Below, in pieces: positions 50,494 to 58,364 of a stretch of DNA of 64,000 bases (its first letter is position 1; every line of letters begins with the position of its first letter). This DNA is from CAKKQX01 sp963734595 (GTDB lineage: Bacteria; Pseudomonadota; Gammaproteobacteria; Burkholderiales; SG8-41). The notes below the pieces were generated by a model. The model made no database searches. It saw only the letters and a list, made by a program, of their open reading frames with translations, and had not been told where the DNA came from. The stretch is from positions 248,001 through 312,000 of the forward strand of contig CAVTHV010000026.1 of NCBI GenBank assembly GCA_963734595.1, given 5' to 3'. The position numbers and the translations under genes were made by a program.

Positions 50494-50895
50494 ATGTTTT
50501 TAAACCAATCCATTGCCGAATTGGAGGCCAAGCCCTTCACTCACCCAACTTCAGTTAATACTGCTCTTGGGGATTTTCTATACGGACTCACAAGAACCCT
50601 AAGACCAAATCTAATTGTCGAGATCGGCTGCTTTATCGGTTATTCCACGCTTCATTTTGCGCAGGCACTAAGAGAAAACGGGCAGGGCAGGATAATTGCA
50701 ATAGATTTTTTTGAGCCGCATCCTGAGCTAAACGTCGATAATCCACTTGAAATTGCCACTTACTATCGGCAAAGGTCGGGCCTTCAGAATCTAATTACCT
50801 ACAAAAAGGGACATTCTTCGGCAATTGCAAAAGAAATGAATTTAGAGCTGAAAAACGCGATAGATTTACTTTTCATAGATGGATGGTGGCTGTAG
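50494..50895 (+). pseudogene. Class I SAM-dependent methyltransferase, 3'-truncated
   Basis: The frame starts at ATG 50494. Motif I LIVEIGCFIGYSTLHFAQAL (near residue 40), acidic strand IIAIDFFEPHPE and DLLFIDG (motif of the Methyltransf_24/O-methyltransferase group, normally followed by an acidic-His pair) are present. Homology ends exactly where the tRNA-His copy begins (50884); the residues WWL and the TAG stop are tRNA sequence. About one third of the protein is missing. Codon use is much more AT-rich than in the flanking genes, indicating foreign origin. Probably inactive. Confidence 0.65.
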
Positions 50896-50961
50896 CTCAG
50901 CTGGTAGAGTCCCGGATTGTGATTCCGGTTGTCGTGGGTTCGAGTCCCATCAGCCACCCCA
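50885..50961 (+). tRNA. tRNA-His (GTG)
   Basis: Complete gene with the extra G(-1): GGTGGCTG pairs with CAGCCACC, anticodon GTG in CCGGA-TTGTGAT-TCCGG, T-loop GGGTTCGAGTCCC, encoded CCA. It is 1,049 bp away from its truncated copy and therefore separated from the tRNA-Pro/Arg promoter. Confidence 0.95.
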
Positions 50962-50965
50962 CCTT

Positions 50966-52618
50966 TTAACTTCCCTGTGTTTTTTCTGCGGGGCCATCAC
51001 GGCCTTTGCCGGCGGCGCGTCCGAGCATGCTCAGCGCCACGGCTTCCGCCACCTCGATCCCGTCCACTGCGGCCGACATGATACCGCCCGCGTAGCCCGC
51101 ACCTTCTCCTGCGGGAAACAGCCCGCGCGTGTTCAGGCTTTGGTACTCGTCATTGCGCCGGATGCGAATCGGAGACGATGTGCGGGTCTCGACGCCTGTC
51201 AGCACGGCATCGTCCATGGCGAATCCCCTGATCTGTTTATCGAAGACGGGGAGGGCTTCGCGTATCGCTGCGATGACGTAATCCGGCAGGCAGGCGGAGA
51301 GATCAGTCAGATGGATGCCGGGTGTATAGGACGGCACGACCGACCCGAGCGCAGTCGACGGACGGTTTGCCAGAAAATCGCCGACGCGCTGCGCGGGCGC
51401 GCAGTAATTGCCGCCGCCGGCTTCGAATGCTCGCGCTTCCCAGTGGCGCTGGAAGGCGATGCCGGCCAGCGGATGCCCGGGATAATCGGCGGGCGTGATG
51501 CCGACGACGATGCCGCTGTTGGCGTTGCGCTCGTTGCGCGAATACTGGCTCATGCCGTTGGTGACGACCCGCCCCGGCTCCGACGTGGCGGCGACCACGG
51601 TGCCGCCCGGGCACATGCAGAAGCTGTAGACGGAACGGCCGTTGCCGCAGTGATGAACCAGTTTGTAATCGGCGGCGCCGAGCAGCGGATGGCCGGCGTT
51701 CTTGCCGAAGCGCGCGCGGTCGATGAGCGACTGCGGGTGCTCGATGCGCAGTCCGATCGAAAAGGGTTTGGCTTCGATATGCACGCCCCGGTCGTAGAGC
51801 ATCTGGAACGTATCGCGCGCGCTGTGGCCGACGGCCAGCACGACGTGATCGGCGGCGATATGTTCGCCGCCGGCGAGCGTCACGCCGCGCACCTGACCGT
51901 TGTCGATATCGAAATCTTCGACTCTGCTCTGGAAACGGATCTCGCCGCCGAGCTCCTGGATGGTCGCACGCAGGTTTTCAACCATCGCCACCAGCCTGAA
52001 GGTGCCGATGTGAGGTTTGCTGACGTAGAGAATTTCATCGGGGGCGCCGGCCTTGACGAATTCCGTGAGCACCTTGCGCCCGTAGTGATGCGGATCCTTG
52101 ATCTGGCTGTAGAGCTTGCCGTCGGAGAACGTGCCCGCGCCGCCTTCGCCGAACTGGACATTGGATTCGGGATTGAGCTGTCCTTTGCGCCAAAGTCCGA
52201 AGGTGTCCTTGGTCCGTTCGCGCACGATCTTGCCGCGCTCCAGGATAATGGGCCGAAAGCCCATCTGCGCCAGGATCAGGCCCGCAAACAACCCGCAGGG
52301 GCCGGTGCCGATCACCACCGGCCTGGAAGGCAGCACGTGAGGCGCCTTGGCGACGAACTGGTAGCGGGTGTCCGGCGTGGGCTTGACATGCCGCTCGCCA
52401 TCTTCCAGGCGTTGGAGCAGCGCTGCCTCGTTCGTCACCTCGACGTCCAGCGTGTAAGTGAGCGTGATGGCCGACGGCTTGCGCGCGTCATAACTGCGAC
52501 GGAAGATCGAATACCCGGCGAGTTCGTTCGCGCCTATCCCGAGCCGCTTGAGTATGGCAGCCTTCAACTCGTGTTCGGAGTGATCGAGACGAAGCTTGAG
52601 TTCGGTCAGTCGCAACAT
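50966..52618 (-). CDS. FAD-dependent dehydrogenase (COG2509-like)
   Basis: 550 residues. An N-terminal ~95-residue domain (LRLTELKLRLDHSEHELKAAILKRLG) precedes the dinucleotide fold VVIGTGPCGLFAGLILAQMG near 100, then FGEGGAGTFSDGKLYSQIKD near 155, CPGGTVVAATSEPGRVVTNGMS near 345 and the C-terminal FAD motif GLFPAGEGAGYAGGIMSAAVDGI near 510. This matches the uncharacterised NAD(P)/FAD oxidoreductase family. Substrate unknown. It ends 5 nt from tRNA-His and is intact. Confidence 0.88.
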   Translation of the reverse strand: MLRLTELKLRLDHSEHELKAAILKRLGIGANELAGYSIFRRSYDARKPSAITLTYTLDVEVTNEAALLQRLEDGERHVKPTPDTRYQFVAKAPHVLPSRPVVIGTGPCGLFAGLILAQMGFRPIILERGKIVRERTKDTFGLWRKGQLNPESNVQFGEGGAGTFSDGKLYSQIKDPHHYGRKVLTEFVKAGAPDEILYVSKPHIGTFRLVAMVENLRATIQELGGEIRFQSRVEDFDIDNGQVRGVTLAGGEHIAADHVVLAVGHSARDTFQMLYDRGVHIEAKPFSIGLRIEHPQSLIDRARFGKNAGHPLLGAADYKLVHHCGNGRSVYSFCMCPGGTVVAATSEPGRVVTNGMSQYSRNERNANSGIVVGITPADYPGHPLAGIAFQRHWEARAFEAGGGNYCAPAQRVGDFLANRPSTALGSVVPSYTPGIHLTDLSACLPDYVIAAIREALPVFDKQIRGFAMDDAVLTGVETRTSSPIRIRRNDEYQSLNTRGLFPAGEGAGYAGGIMSAAVDGIEVAEAVALSMLGRAAGKGRDGPAEKTQGS

Positions 52619-52741
52619 GCGCAGCGATCCAGGATTTGCTGATCAGCCATGTGGTGACTATAAGCCGTTGTTTTTATTAATAAATAATATCATGCTTGAG
52701 CGACTGCCGATGCTCATGGCGTCGGATGGCTGCCGCGACGC

Positions 52742-53188
52742 CTAGTTCTTCATTTTCATCAGCCGCTGCTTGTCGCGCTCCCACTCGCGCTGCTTTTCCG
52801 CTTCGCGCTTGTCGTGCTGTTTCTTGCCTTTGGCGAGCCCGATCTCGAGCTTGACCCTGCCGCGCGTGTAATGCAGGTCGAGCGGCACCAGCGTGTAGCC
52901 GGCACGCTCGACGCTGCCGATCAGCTTGTTGATTTCCTCGGCGTGCAGCAGCAGCTTGCGCGTGCGCGTGGGGTCCGGATTAATATGCGTGGAAGCGGTG
53001 GGCAGCGGGCTGATGTGGCAGCCGATCAGGAAAATCTCGGTGTTGCGCACCATCACGTACGCTTCTTTCAGCTGCGCGCGGCCGGCGCGGATCGCCTTGA
53101 CTTCCCAGCCTTCGAGCGCGATTCCGGCTTCGAAACGCTGCTCGATAAAATAGTCGTGGAAGGCCTTCTTGTTTTGAATGATACTCAT
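52742..53188 (-). CDS. smpB: SsrA-binding protein SmpB
   Basis: 148 residues. NKKAFHDYFIEQRFEAGIALEGWEVKAIRAGRAQLKEAYV opens the protein; LLHAEEINKLIGSVERAGYTLVPLDLHY and the basic C-terminal tail (KGKKQHDKREAEKQREWERDKQRLMKMKN-type) bind tmRNA and the mRNA channel. It is divergent from ratA, the standard smpB/ratA arrangement. Confidence 0.97.
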   Translation of the reverse strand: MSIIQNKKAFHDYFIEQRFEAGIALEGWEVKAIRAGRAQLKEAYVMVRNTEIFLIGCHISPLPTASTHINPDPTRTRKLLLHAEEINKLIGSVERAGYTLVPLDLHYTRGRVKLEIGLAKGKKQHDKREAEKQREWERDKQRLMKMKN

Positions 53189-53256
53189 GGCTGGAACTTT
53201 GAGACAGTAGTGCTATTCTACCAGCGCGCCGCAGGGCGCATCCGTCTATAAAGAAA

Positions 53257-53688
53257 ATGTCCGAAGTCAATAAATCGATGCTGGTCGGCTACTCGGCGGA
53301 GCAGATGTTCGCGCTGGTCGATGCGGTGGAAAGCTATCCCGAGTTCCTGCCCTGGTGCGGCGGTGCGGGCTATCGGGACGAGCGCAGAACGCGGGCGACG
53401 ATCGAGATCAACTTTCACGGCGTCAGGCAAAGCTTCACCACGGAAAACACCAAGGAACCCCCGCACGCCTTGTCCATGAAGCTGGTCGAGGGGCCGTTCC
53501 GTACGCTCGACGGCGGCTGGCGCTTTACCGATCTCTCTGGCCAGGGCTGCAAAATCGATTTCCGCCTGCATTACGCCTTTTCGAGCCGACTGCTGGAAAA
53601 ACTGGTGGGCCCGGTATTCGGCCATATCGCCAACACCATCGTCGATGGCTTTGTCCACCGCGCGGAGAAAGTATATGGCCGCGGGTGA
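53257..53688 (+). CDS. ratA: RatA/Coq10-family START-domain protein
   Basis: 143 residues. MLVGYSAEQMFALVDAVESYPEFLPWCGGA near the N-terminus and LSSRLLEKLVGPVFGHIANTIVDGFVHRA-type C-terminus identify the RatA/COQ10 group. E. coli RatA was described as a toxin blocking 70S assembly, while relatives bind ubiquinone; either role is possible. It overlaps the rnfH gene by 14 nt. Confidence 0.9.
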   Translation: MSEVNKSMLVGYSAEQMFALVDAVESYPEFLPWCGGAGYRDERRTRATIEINFHGVRQSFTTENTKEPPHALSMKLVEGPFRTLDGGWRFTDLSGQGCKIDFRLHYAFSSRLLEKLVGPVFGHIANTIVDGFVHRAEKVYGRG

Positions 53689-53968
53689 CGGGCCGATTGC
53701 GGTCGAAGTGGTTTACGCGCTTCCCGACACCCAGTCGTTGATCGCGCTCACAGTTACGCCGGGGACGACGGCACGGCAGGCGATCGAGCAGTCGGGTATT
53801 CTGCAGCGTCATCCGCAAATCGACCCGGCCTGCCGGAAGATCGGCATTTTCGGCAAAGCGGCCATGCCGGATGCCGTGCTGAAGGACGGGGACCGCATCG
53901 AGATCTACCGCTCGCTGATCGCGGACCCCAAGGACGCGCGCCGGCGGCGGGCCAACCGGAAAACCTGA
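53675..53968 (+). CDS. rnfH: RnfH family protein
   Basis: 97 residues from ATG 53675 (MAAGDGPIAVEVVYALPDTQ). A beta-grasp (ubiquitin-like) fold is indicated by TVTPGTTARQAIEQSGIL, IGIFGKAAMPDAVLKDGDRIEIYRSLIADPKDARR-type sequence; the C-terminus is Arg-rich. It always neighbours ratA in this phylum. Function unsettled (once called RatB antitoxin). Confidence 0.92.
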   Translation: MAAGDGPIAVEVVYALPDTQSLIALTVTPGTTARQAIEQSGILQRHPQIDPACRKIGIFGKAAMPDAVLKDGDRIEIYRSLIADPKDARRRRANRKT

Positions 53969-54001
53969 GCGCCGCGAGATGGCCTTTGCGGCGCCGGCAG
54001 C

Positions 54002-54451
54002 TTACTTGCAGTTAGTATCCACCGCGCGCTGGGCGTCGGCAATTTCCTTCTCGCGGTCCTTGTCTTCGAGAAACACGCGTTCGCCGGTCTTCGGATCGGT
54101 ATGCGCAATGCGGGCGCCGGACTTCAGGCTCGCGAGGTAGGAACGCGTGCTTTCGCACGCGCGCTGGCGTTCTGCCTCCTCTTCCGATTTCTTTTCCGTC
54201 TTGGAGGCGGCTTGCTGCTGTTCGATCTGGCGCTTGCGAAATTCGGCGTCCTGTTCCGCGAACGACTTCTGCGGCGCCGCGCTGCTGGCCGGGGCGCCGG
54301 GCGTATTCCGGATGCCGGTGGCCTCCTGCTTGGTGCCGGGCGGACACACGCTGGCATATTCGACCTTGCCGGATTTATCCACGCATTTGAAAAGCTGGCC
54401 ATAGGCCGCGCCTGACAGCAGCACCAGAATCACGCCGATAATTCGTTTCAC
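54002..54451 (-). CDS. DUF4124 domain-containing secreted protein
   Basis: About 149 residues from a GTG at 54451 (a GGAGAGAG site precedes it). Signal peptide ending AAYGQ (near 18), then the DUF4124 motif LFKCVDKSGKVEYASVCPPG, then a Gln/Lys/Glu-rich coiled stretch (residues 65-105) and a C-terminal Cys pair. The family is periplasmic and uncharacterised. It converges with rnfH. Confidence 0.82.
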   Translation of the reverse strand: MKRIIGVILVLLSGAAYGQLFKCVDKSGKVEYASVCPPGTKQEATGIRNTPGAPASSAAPQKSFAEQDAEFRKRQIEQQQAASKTEKKSEEEAERQRACESTRSYLASLKSGARIAHTDPKTGERVFLEDKDREKEIADAQRAVDTNCK

Positions 54452-54555
54452 GTTAATCTCTCTCCGTTTCGTGCAGGGGCGGGGACGCATCCCGTATTTG
54501 GGGGCCACCATAGCGAGTTTGTCCCATCGAGTCAATGGACTAACGCACGGGCATC

Positions 54556-54584
54556 TTGGCCGTTTACAACGGCCCGCGTATAAT
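54556..54584 (+). promoter_or_regulatory. guaB promoter
   Basis: TTGGCC (54556-54561), 17-nt spacer, TATAAT (54579-54584), 25 nt before the guaB ATG. Confidence 0.65.
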
Positions 54585-54609
54585 GCGGCCTTTGCGAAGG
54601 ATCGAAAAC

Positions 54610-56076
54610 ATGCGCGTGGTGCAAAAAGCCCTAACCTTCGACGATGTCCTGCTTGTCCCGGCCCGCTCGAACGTCCTCCCGCGTGAAGTCAGTCTCAAAA
54701 CCAGGTTTACCCGCAGTATCTCGCTGAATATCCCCGTGGTGTCCGCCGCCATGGACACCGTGACCGAGGCGCGGCTCGCGATCGCCCTCGCCCAGGAAGG
54801 CGGCATCGGCATCATCCACAAGAACATGTCGCCCAAGGCGCAGGCTGCCGAAGTGGCCAAGGTCAAACGCTTCGAGAGCGGCGTGGTCAAGGACCCGATC
54901 ACGATCACCCAGGACATGACGGTGCGCGACGTGCTCGACCTGACCAGCCAGCACAAGATCTCCGGCCTGCCGGTCATCGACGCGGCGGGAAAAGTGGTCG
55001 GCATCGTCACCAACCGCGATCTGCGGTTCGAAACCCGGTTCGACCAGCCGGTCAAGAACATCATGACGCCGCGCGAGCGCCTGGTGACGGTGCGCGAAGG
55101 CGCCAAGCGCGAAGAAGCGATGGCGCTGATGCACAAGTACCGCCTGGAACGGGTGCTGGTCATAGGCAAGAACTTTGAACTGCGCGGACTGATCACCGTG
55201 AAAGACATCCTCAAATCCACCGAACATCCGCTCGCCTGCAAGGACAGGCTCGGCCAGTTGCGCGTCGGCGCGGCGGTCGGCGTGGGCGAGGGCACCGAAG
55301 AGCGCATCGAGGCGCTGATCGAGGCCGGCGCCGATGTGATCGTGGTCGATACCGCGCACGGCCATTCCCAGGGGGTGCTCAACCGCGTGAAATGGGTGAA
55401 GAAAAACTATCCGAAAGCGCAGGTCATCGGCGGCAACATCGCGACTGCGGCAGCCGCCAAGGCGCTGGTCGATCATGGCGCGGACGGCGTCAAGGTCGGC
55501 ATCGGCCCCGGCTCGATCTGCACGACGCGGGTCGTGGCCGGCGTTGGGGTGCCGCAGATCTCGGCGGTGGCCAACGTCGCCAAGGCGCTGGCCAAGACCG
55601 ACGTGCCGCTGATCGCAGACGGCGGCATACGCTACTCGGGCGACATCGCCAAGGCGATCGCCGCCGGCGCTCATGCGGTGATGATCGGCGGGCTGTTTGC
55701 GGGCACCGAGGAATCGCCGGGCGAGATCGAACTCTACCAGGGCCGCTCCTACAAGACGTATCGCGGCATGGGGTCGCTGGGCGCGATGCAGCAGGGCTCG
55801 GCCGACCGTTACTTTCAGGAAGAAGACGAGCTCGATACCGAGAAACTGGTGCCGGAAGGCGTCGAAGGGCGCGTGCCGTACAAGGGCGGCATGGTGCCGC
55901 TGGTCATGCAGCTGATGGGGGGGCTGCGCTCCAGCATGGGATATCTCGGCTGCGGGACGATCGACGAGGTCCAGCGCAAAGCCGAGTTCGTCGAGATCAC
56001 CCACGCCGGCATCCGCGAGTCGCACGTGCACGACGTGCAGATCACCAAGGAAGCGCCCAATTATCGGACTGAATAA
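54610..56076 (+). CDS. guaB: Inosine-5'-monophosphate dehydrogenase
   Basis: 488 residues from ATG 54610. Converts IMP to XMP with NAD. TFDDVLLVPARSNVLP and NIPVVSAAMDTVTEARLAIALAQEGGIG open the barrel; two CBS domains cover ~95-205; the catalytic loop is GIGPGSICTTRVVAGVGVPQ (Cys near 304); the flap contains GMGSLGAMQQGSADRYFQ. The upstream in-frame start (54556) falls in the promoter and is rejected. guaA follows, separated by a cassette. Confidence 0.97.
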   Translation: MRVVQKALTFDDVLLVPARSNVLPREVSLKTRFTRSISLNIPVVSAAMDTVTEARLAIALAQEGGIGIIHKNMSPKAQAAEVAKVKRFESGVVKDPITITQDMTVRDVLDLTSQHKISGLPVIDAAGKVVGIVTNRDLRFETRFDQPVKNIMTPRERLVTVREGAKREEAMALMHKYRLERVLVIGKNFELRGLITVKDILKSTEHPLACKDRLGQLRVGAAVGVGEGTEERIEALIEAGADVIVVDTAHGHSQGVLNRVKWVKKNYPKAQVIGGNIATAAAAKALVDHGADGVKVGIGPGSICTTRVVAGVGVPQISAVANVAKALAKTDVPLIADGGIRYSGDIAKAIAAGAHAVMIGGLFAGTEESPGEIELYQGRSYKTYRGMGSLGAMQQGSADRYFQEEDELDTEKLVPEGVEGRVPYKGGMVPLVMQLMGGLRSSMGYLGCGTIDEVQRKAEFVEITHAGIRESHVHDVQITKEAPNYRTE

Positions 56077-56080
56077 AGGC

Positions 56081-56117
56081 GGGGACTAGGGACTGGGGGC
56101 TGGGGATTAGGGACTGG
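56081..56117. repeat. Left G-rich inverted repeat of the four-helix-bundle cassette
   Basis: A run of degenerate GGGACTAG/GGGATTAG units directly after guaB. Its complement, with the same units, lies at 56490-56522. Confidence 0.6.
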
Positions 56118-56121
56118 AACC

Positions 56122-56517
56122 GTGAGCGTTATTGCGAGCTACCGTGATCTCAAGGTTTGGCAGTCCGCCATGGATTTGGCGCAAGCTGTTTACCTGATTA
56201 CCGAACAGTTCCCAAATTCTGAAATCTACGCATTGAGCAGTCAGATGAGGCGTGCTGCCATTTCCGTTCCTTCCAATATCGCGGAAGGTCATGCGCGCGA
56301 TTCGACCAAGGAATATTTGCGTTTTATTTCGGTGGCGATGGGTTCGTTGGCCGAACTTGAGACGCAATTTTTGCTTTCTGAGAGATTGAGTTATCTTGAA
56401 GCGGAAGTATTGAACAAATTGTTAGAACAGGCGAGCGAAATCGGCCGCATGTTGCGTAGCTTGCAGCGAGCCCTTAAAGCGAAGCTTAAACCCCAGCCCC
56501 CATTCCCTAGCCCCTAG
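56122..56517 (+). CDS. Four-helix-bundle protein (23S intervening-sequence/S23 type)
   Basis: 131 residues from a GTG at 56122. YRDLKVWQSAMDLAQAVYLITEQFP, MRRAAISVPSNIAEGHAR and YLRFISVAMGSLAELETQFLLSERL are the hallmark helices of the TIGR02436 family first seen in 23S rRNA intervening sequences. The last residues are encoded by the C-rich right repeat. Base use is less GC-rich than guaB/guaA. It interrupts an otherwise contiguous guaB-guaA pair and is bracketed by inverted repeats. Function unknown. Confidence 0.9.
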   Translation: MSVIASYRDLKVWQSAMDLAQAVYLITEQFPNSEIYALSSQMRRAAISVPSNIAEGHARDSTKEYLRFISVAMGSLAELETQFLLSERLSYLEAEVLNKLLEQASEIGRMLRSLQRALKAKLKPQPPFPSP

Positions 56518-56522
56518 CCCCT
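56490..56522. repeat. Right C-rich inverted repeat of the four-helix-bundle cassette
   Basis: A run of CCCAGCCCC/CCCTAGCCC units overlapping the end of the four-helix-bundle gene, complementary to 56081-56117, 10 nt before the guaA start. Confidence 0.6.
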
Positions 56523-56531
56523 GATCTGTCT

Positions 56532-58097
56532 ATGCTTCACGAAAAAATCCTCATCCTCGATTTCGGCGCGCAATACTCGCAGCTCATCGCGCGCCGGGTG
56601 CGCGAGGCCCACGTTTATTGCGAACTGCATCCGTTCGACGTAGACGACCGGTTCATCCGCGATTTCAACCCGCGCGGCATCATTCTTTCCGGCGGTCCGG
56701 CGTCGGTGTGGGAAGGCGGCACGCCGCGCGCGCCGCAGATCGTCTTCGAGCTCGGCGTGCCGGTGCTCGGCATCTGCTACGGCATGCAGACCATGGCGGC
56801 GCAGTTGGGCGGCAAGGTGGAAAGCGGCAAGGTGCGCGAGTTCGGTTATGCCGAGGTGCGCGCCCGCGGACACTCGGCGCTGCTGCGCGACATCCAGGAC
56901 CGGGCCAATCAGGAAGGCCATGGCCTGCTCGATGTGTGGATGAGCCACGGCGACAAGGTCAACGAACTGCCGGCAGGATTCAAGGTGATCGCGAGCAACG
57001 CGGCATGTCCGATTGCCGGCATGGCCGATGAAAAACGCGGATTTTACGCTGTGCAGTTCCACCCCGAGGTCACGCACACCCTGCAGGGCAAGGCGATCAT
57101 CGAGCGCTTCGTGCTGGAAATCTGCAACCTCGCCGGCGACTGGAGCATGCCGGACTATGTCGAGGAAGCGGTGGGCCGGATCCGCTCCGAAGTCGGGGCC
57201 GAAGAAGTCGTGCTCGGGCTTTCCGGCGGCGTCGATTCCTCGGTTGCCGCCGCGCTGATCCACCGTGCGATCGGCAAGCAGCTCACCTGCGTGTTTGTCG
57301 ACAACGGCCTGCTGCGGCTGAACGAGGCCGAACAGGTGATGCAGACCTTCGCGGACAATCTCGGCGTCAAGGTGATCCACGTCGATGCGCGCGAACAGTT
57401 CCTCGGGCATCTTGCGGGTGTTACCGATCCCGAGCAGAAGCGCAGGATCATCGGCCGCGAGTTCATCGAGGTGTTCCAGCGCGAGGCGGCGAACCTGCCC
57501 AAGGTCAAATGGCTGGCGCAGGGCACGATCTATCCCGACGTGATCGAATCGGCGGGAGCGAAAACCAAGAAGGCCCACACCATCAAGTCGCACCACAATG
57601 TCGGCGGCCTGCCCGAGACGCTGCATCTGAAGCTGCTGGAGCCGCTGCGCGAACTGTTCAAGGACGAAGTGCGCGAGCTGGGCCTGGCGGTGGGGCTGCC
57701 GCACGACATGGTGTTTCGCCATCCTTTCCCGGGCCCGGGCCTGGGCGTGCGCATCCTGGGCGAGGTCAGGGCGGAATACGCCGAGCTGCTGCGCCGCGCG
57801 GACGCGATATTCATCGACGAATTGCGCGCCTCCGGCTGGTACGAAAAGACGGCGCAGGCGTTCGCCGTGTTCCTGCCGGTCAAGTCCGTCGGCGTGATGG
57901 GAGACGGCCGCACCTACGAATACGTGGTGGCGCTGCGCGCGGTGCAGACCCAGGATTTCATGACCGCGCACTGGGCCGAACTGCCGTACAGCCTGCTGTC
58001 CAAGGTGTCCAACCGCATCATCAACGAAGTGCGCGGCATCAACCGCGTCGTCTACGACATCTCCGGCAAACCTCCTGCCACCATCGAGTGGGAGTGA
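56532..58097 (+). CDS. guaA: GMP synthase (glutamine-hydrolysing)
   Basis: 521 residues. GATase domain with LDFGAQYSQLIARRVRE (start), ILSGGPASVW, catalytic VLGICYGMQ (Cys near 83) and FHPEVTHT; PP-ATPase domain with the P-loop GLSGGVDSSVAAALIHRAIG near 230; dimerisation domain with HPFPGPGLGVRILGE and the end KPPATIEWE. It converts XMP to GMP, the step after guaB. No frame disturbance. Confidence 0.97.
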   Translation: MLHEKILILDFGAQYSQLIARRVREAHVYCELHPFDVDDRFIRDFNPRGIILSGGPASVWEGGTPRAPQIVFELGVPVLGICYGMQTMAAQLGGKVESGKVREFGYAEVRARGHSALLRDIQDRANQEGHGLLDVWMSHGDKVNELPAGFKVIASNAACPIAGMADEKRGFYAVQFHPEVTHTLQGKAIIERFVLEICNLAGDWSMPDYVEEAVGRIRSEVGAEEVVLGLSGGVDSSVAAALIHRAIGKQLTCVFVDNGLLRLNEAEQVMQTFADNLGVKVIHVDAREQFLGHLAGVTDPEQKRRIIGREFIEVFQREAANLPKVKWLAQGTIYPDVIESAGAKTKKAHTIKSHHNVGGLPETLHLKLLEPLRELFKDEVRELGLAVGLPHDMVFRHPFPGPGLGVRILGEVRAEYAELLRRADAIFIDELRASGWYEKTAQAFAVFLPVKSVGVMGDGRTYEYVVALRAVQTQDFMTAHWAELPYSLLSKVSNRIINEVRGINRVVYDISGKPPATIEWE

Positions 58098-58364
58098 TCC
58101 GCTGGCCTGTGACGGCCACGCGGATTTTCAGTATGTTTATATAATGCGTTGTTTTTAAATGTATATTTGATAACTATGCGCCTTGCCCTGGCATCGGTGG
58201 TTAGCCACCGGAACAGGCGAAAGAAGTTGCTCTGATACCCCGCAACACGGCATTGTCTGGTTCACGCGACGTCACGGATGAGACCCGCGAAGGGGTAGTA
58301 ACAACAGAACGAAAAAAGGCCGGCGGAGTAATCTCCGCCGGCCTTTGACTCAGCTGCTCAGATT
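58098..58364. other. Intergenic region after guaA
   Basis: Contains an AT-rich patch at 58128-58175 and, at its right end, the terminator of the ice-binding-type gene. No gene is seen. Confidence 0.4.
58312..58346 (-). terminator. Intrinsic terminator of the ice-binding-type lipoprotein gene
   Basis: A 14-bp perfect stem (58315-58328 with 58333-58346), TAAT loop, followed by a T-run on the minus strand (A6 at 58312-58317). Confidence 0.9.

Larger units (their letters stand above)
49873..50884. mobile_element. 1-kb insertion between duplicated tRNA-His 5' halves
   Basis: The segment is bounded by the 37-bp direct repeats and differs from its surroundings by being markedly AT-rich after 50280. 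It contains a minus-strand gene remnant (49919-50240) and a methyltransferase gene cut off exactly at the right repeat. No integrase is present, so it is either a decayed tRNA-integrated element or a chimeric join at a conserved tRNA sequence. Confidence 0.5.

Noticed and set aside
50879..52642. Long plus-strand open frame opposite the FAD dehydrogenase
   Set aside because: Antisense shadow of a GC-rich gene; it also starts inside tRNA-His.
56081..56117. CRISPR-like repeat at the G-rich tract
   Set aside because: Units are degenerate, contiguous and lack spacers; the complementary tract at 56490 makes it an inverted repeat.
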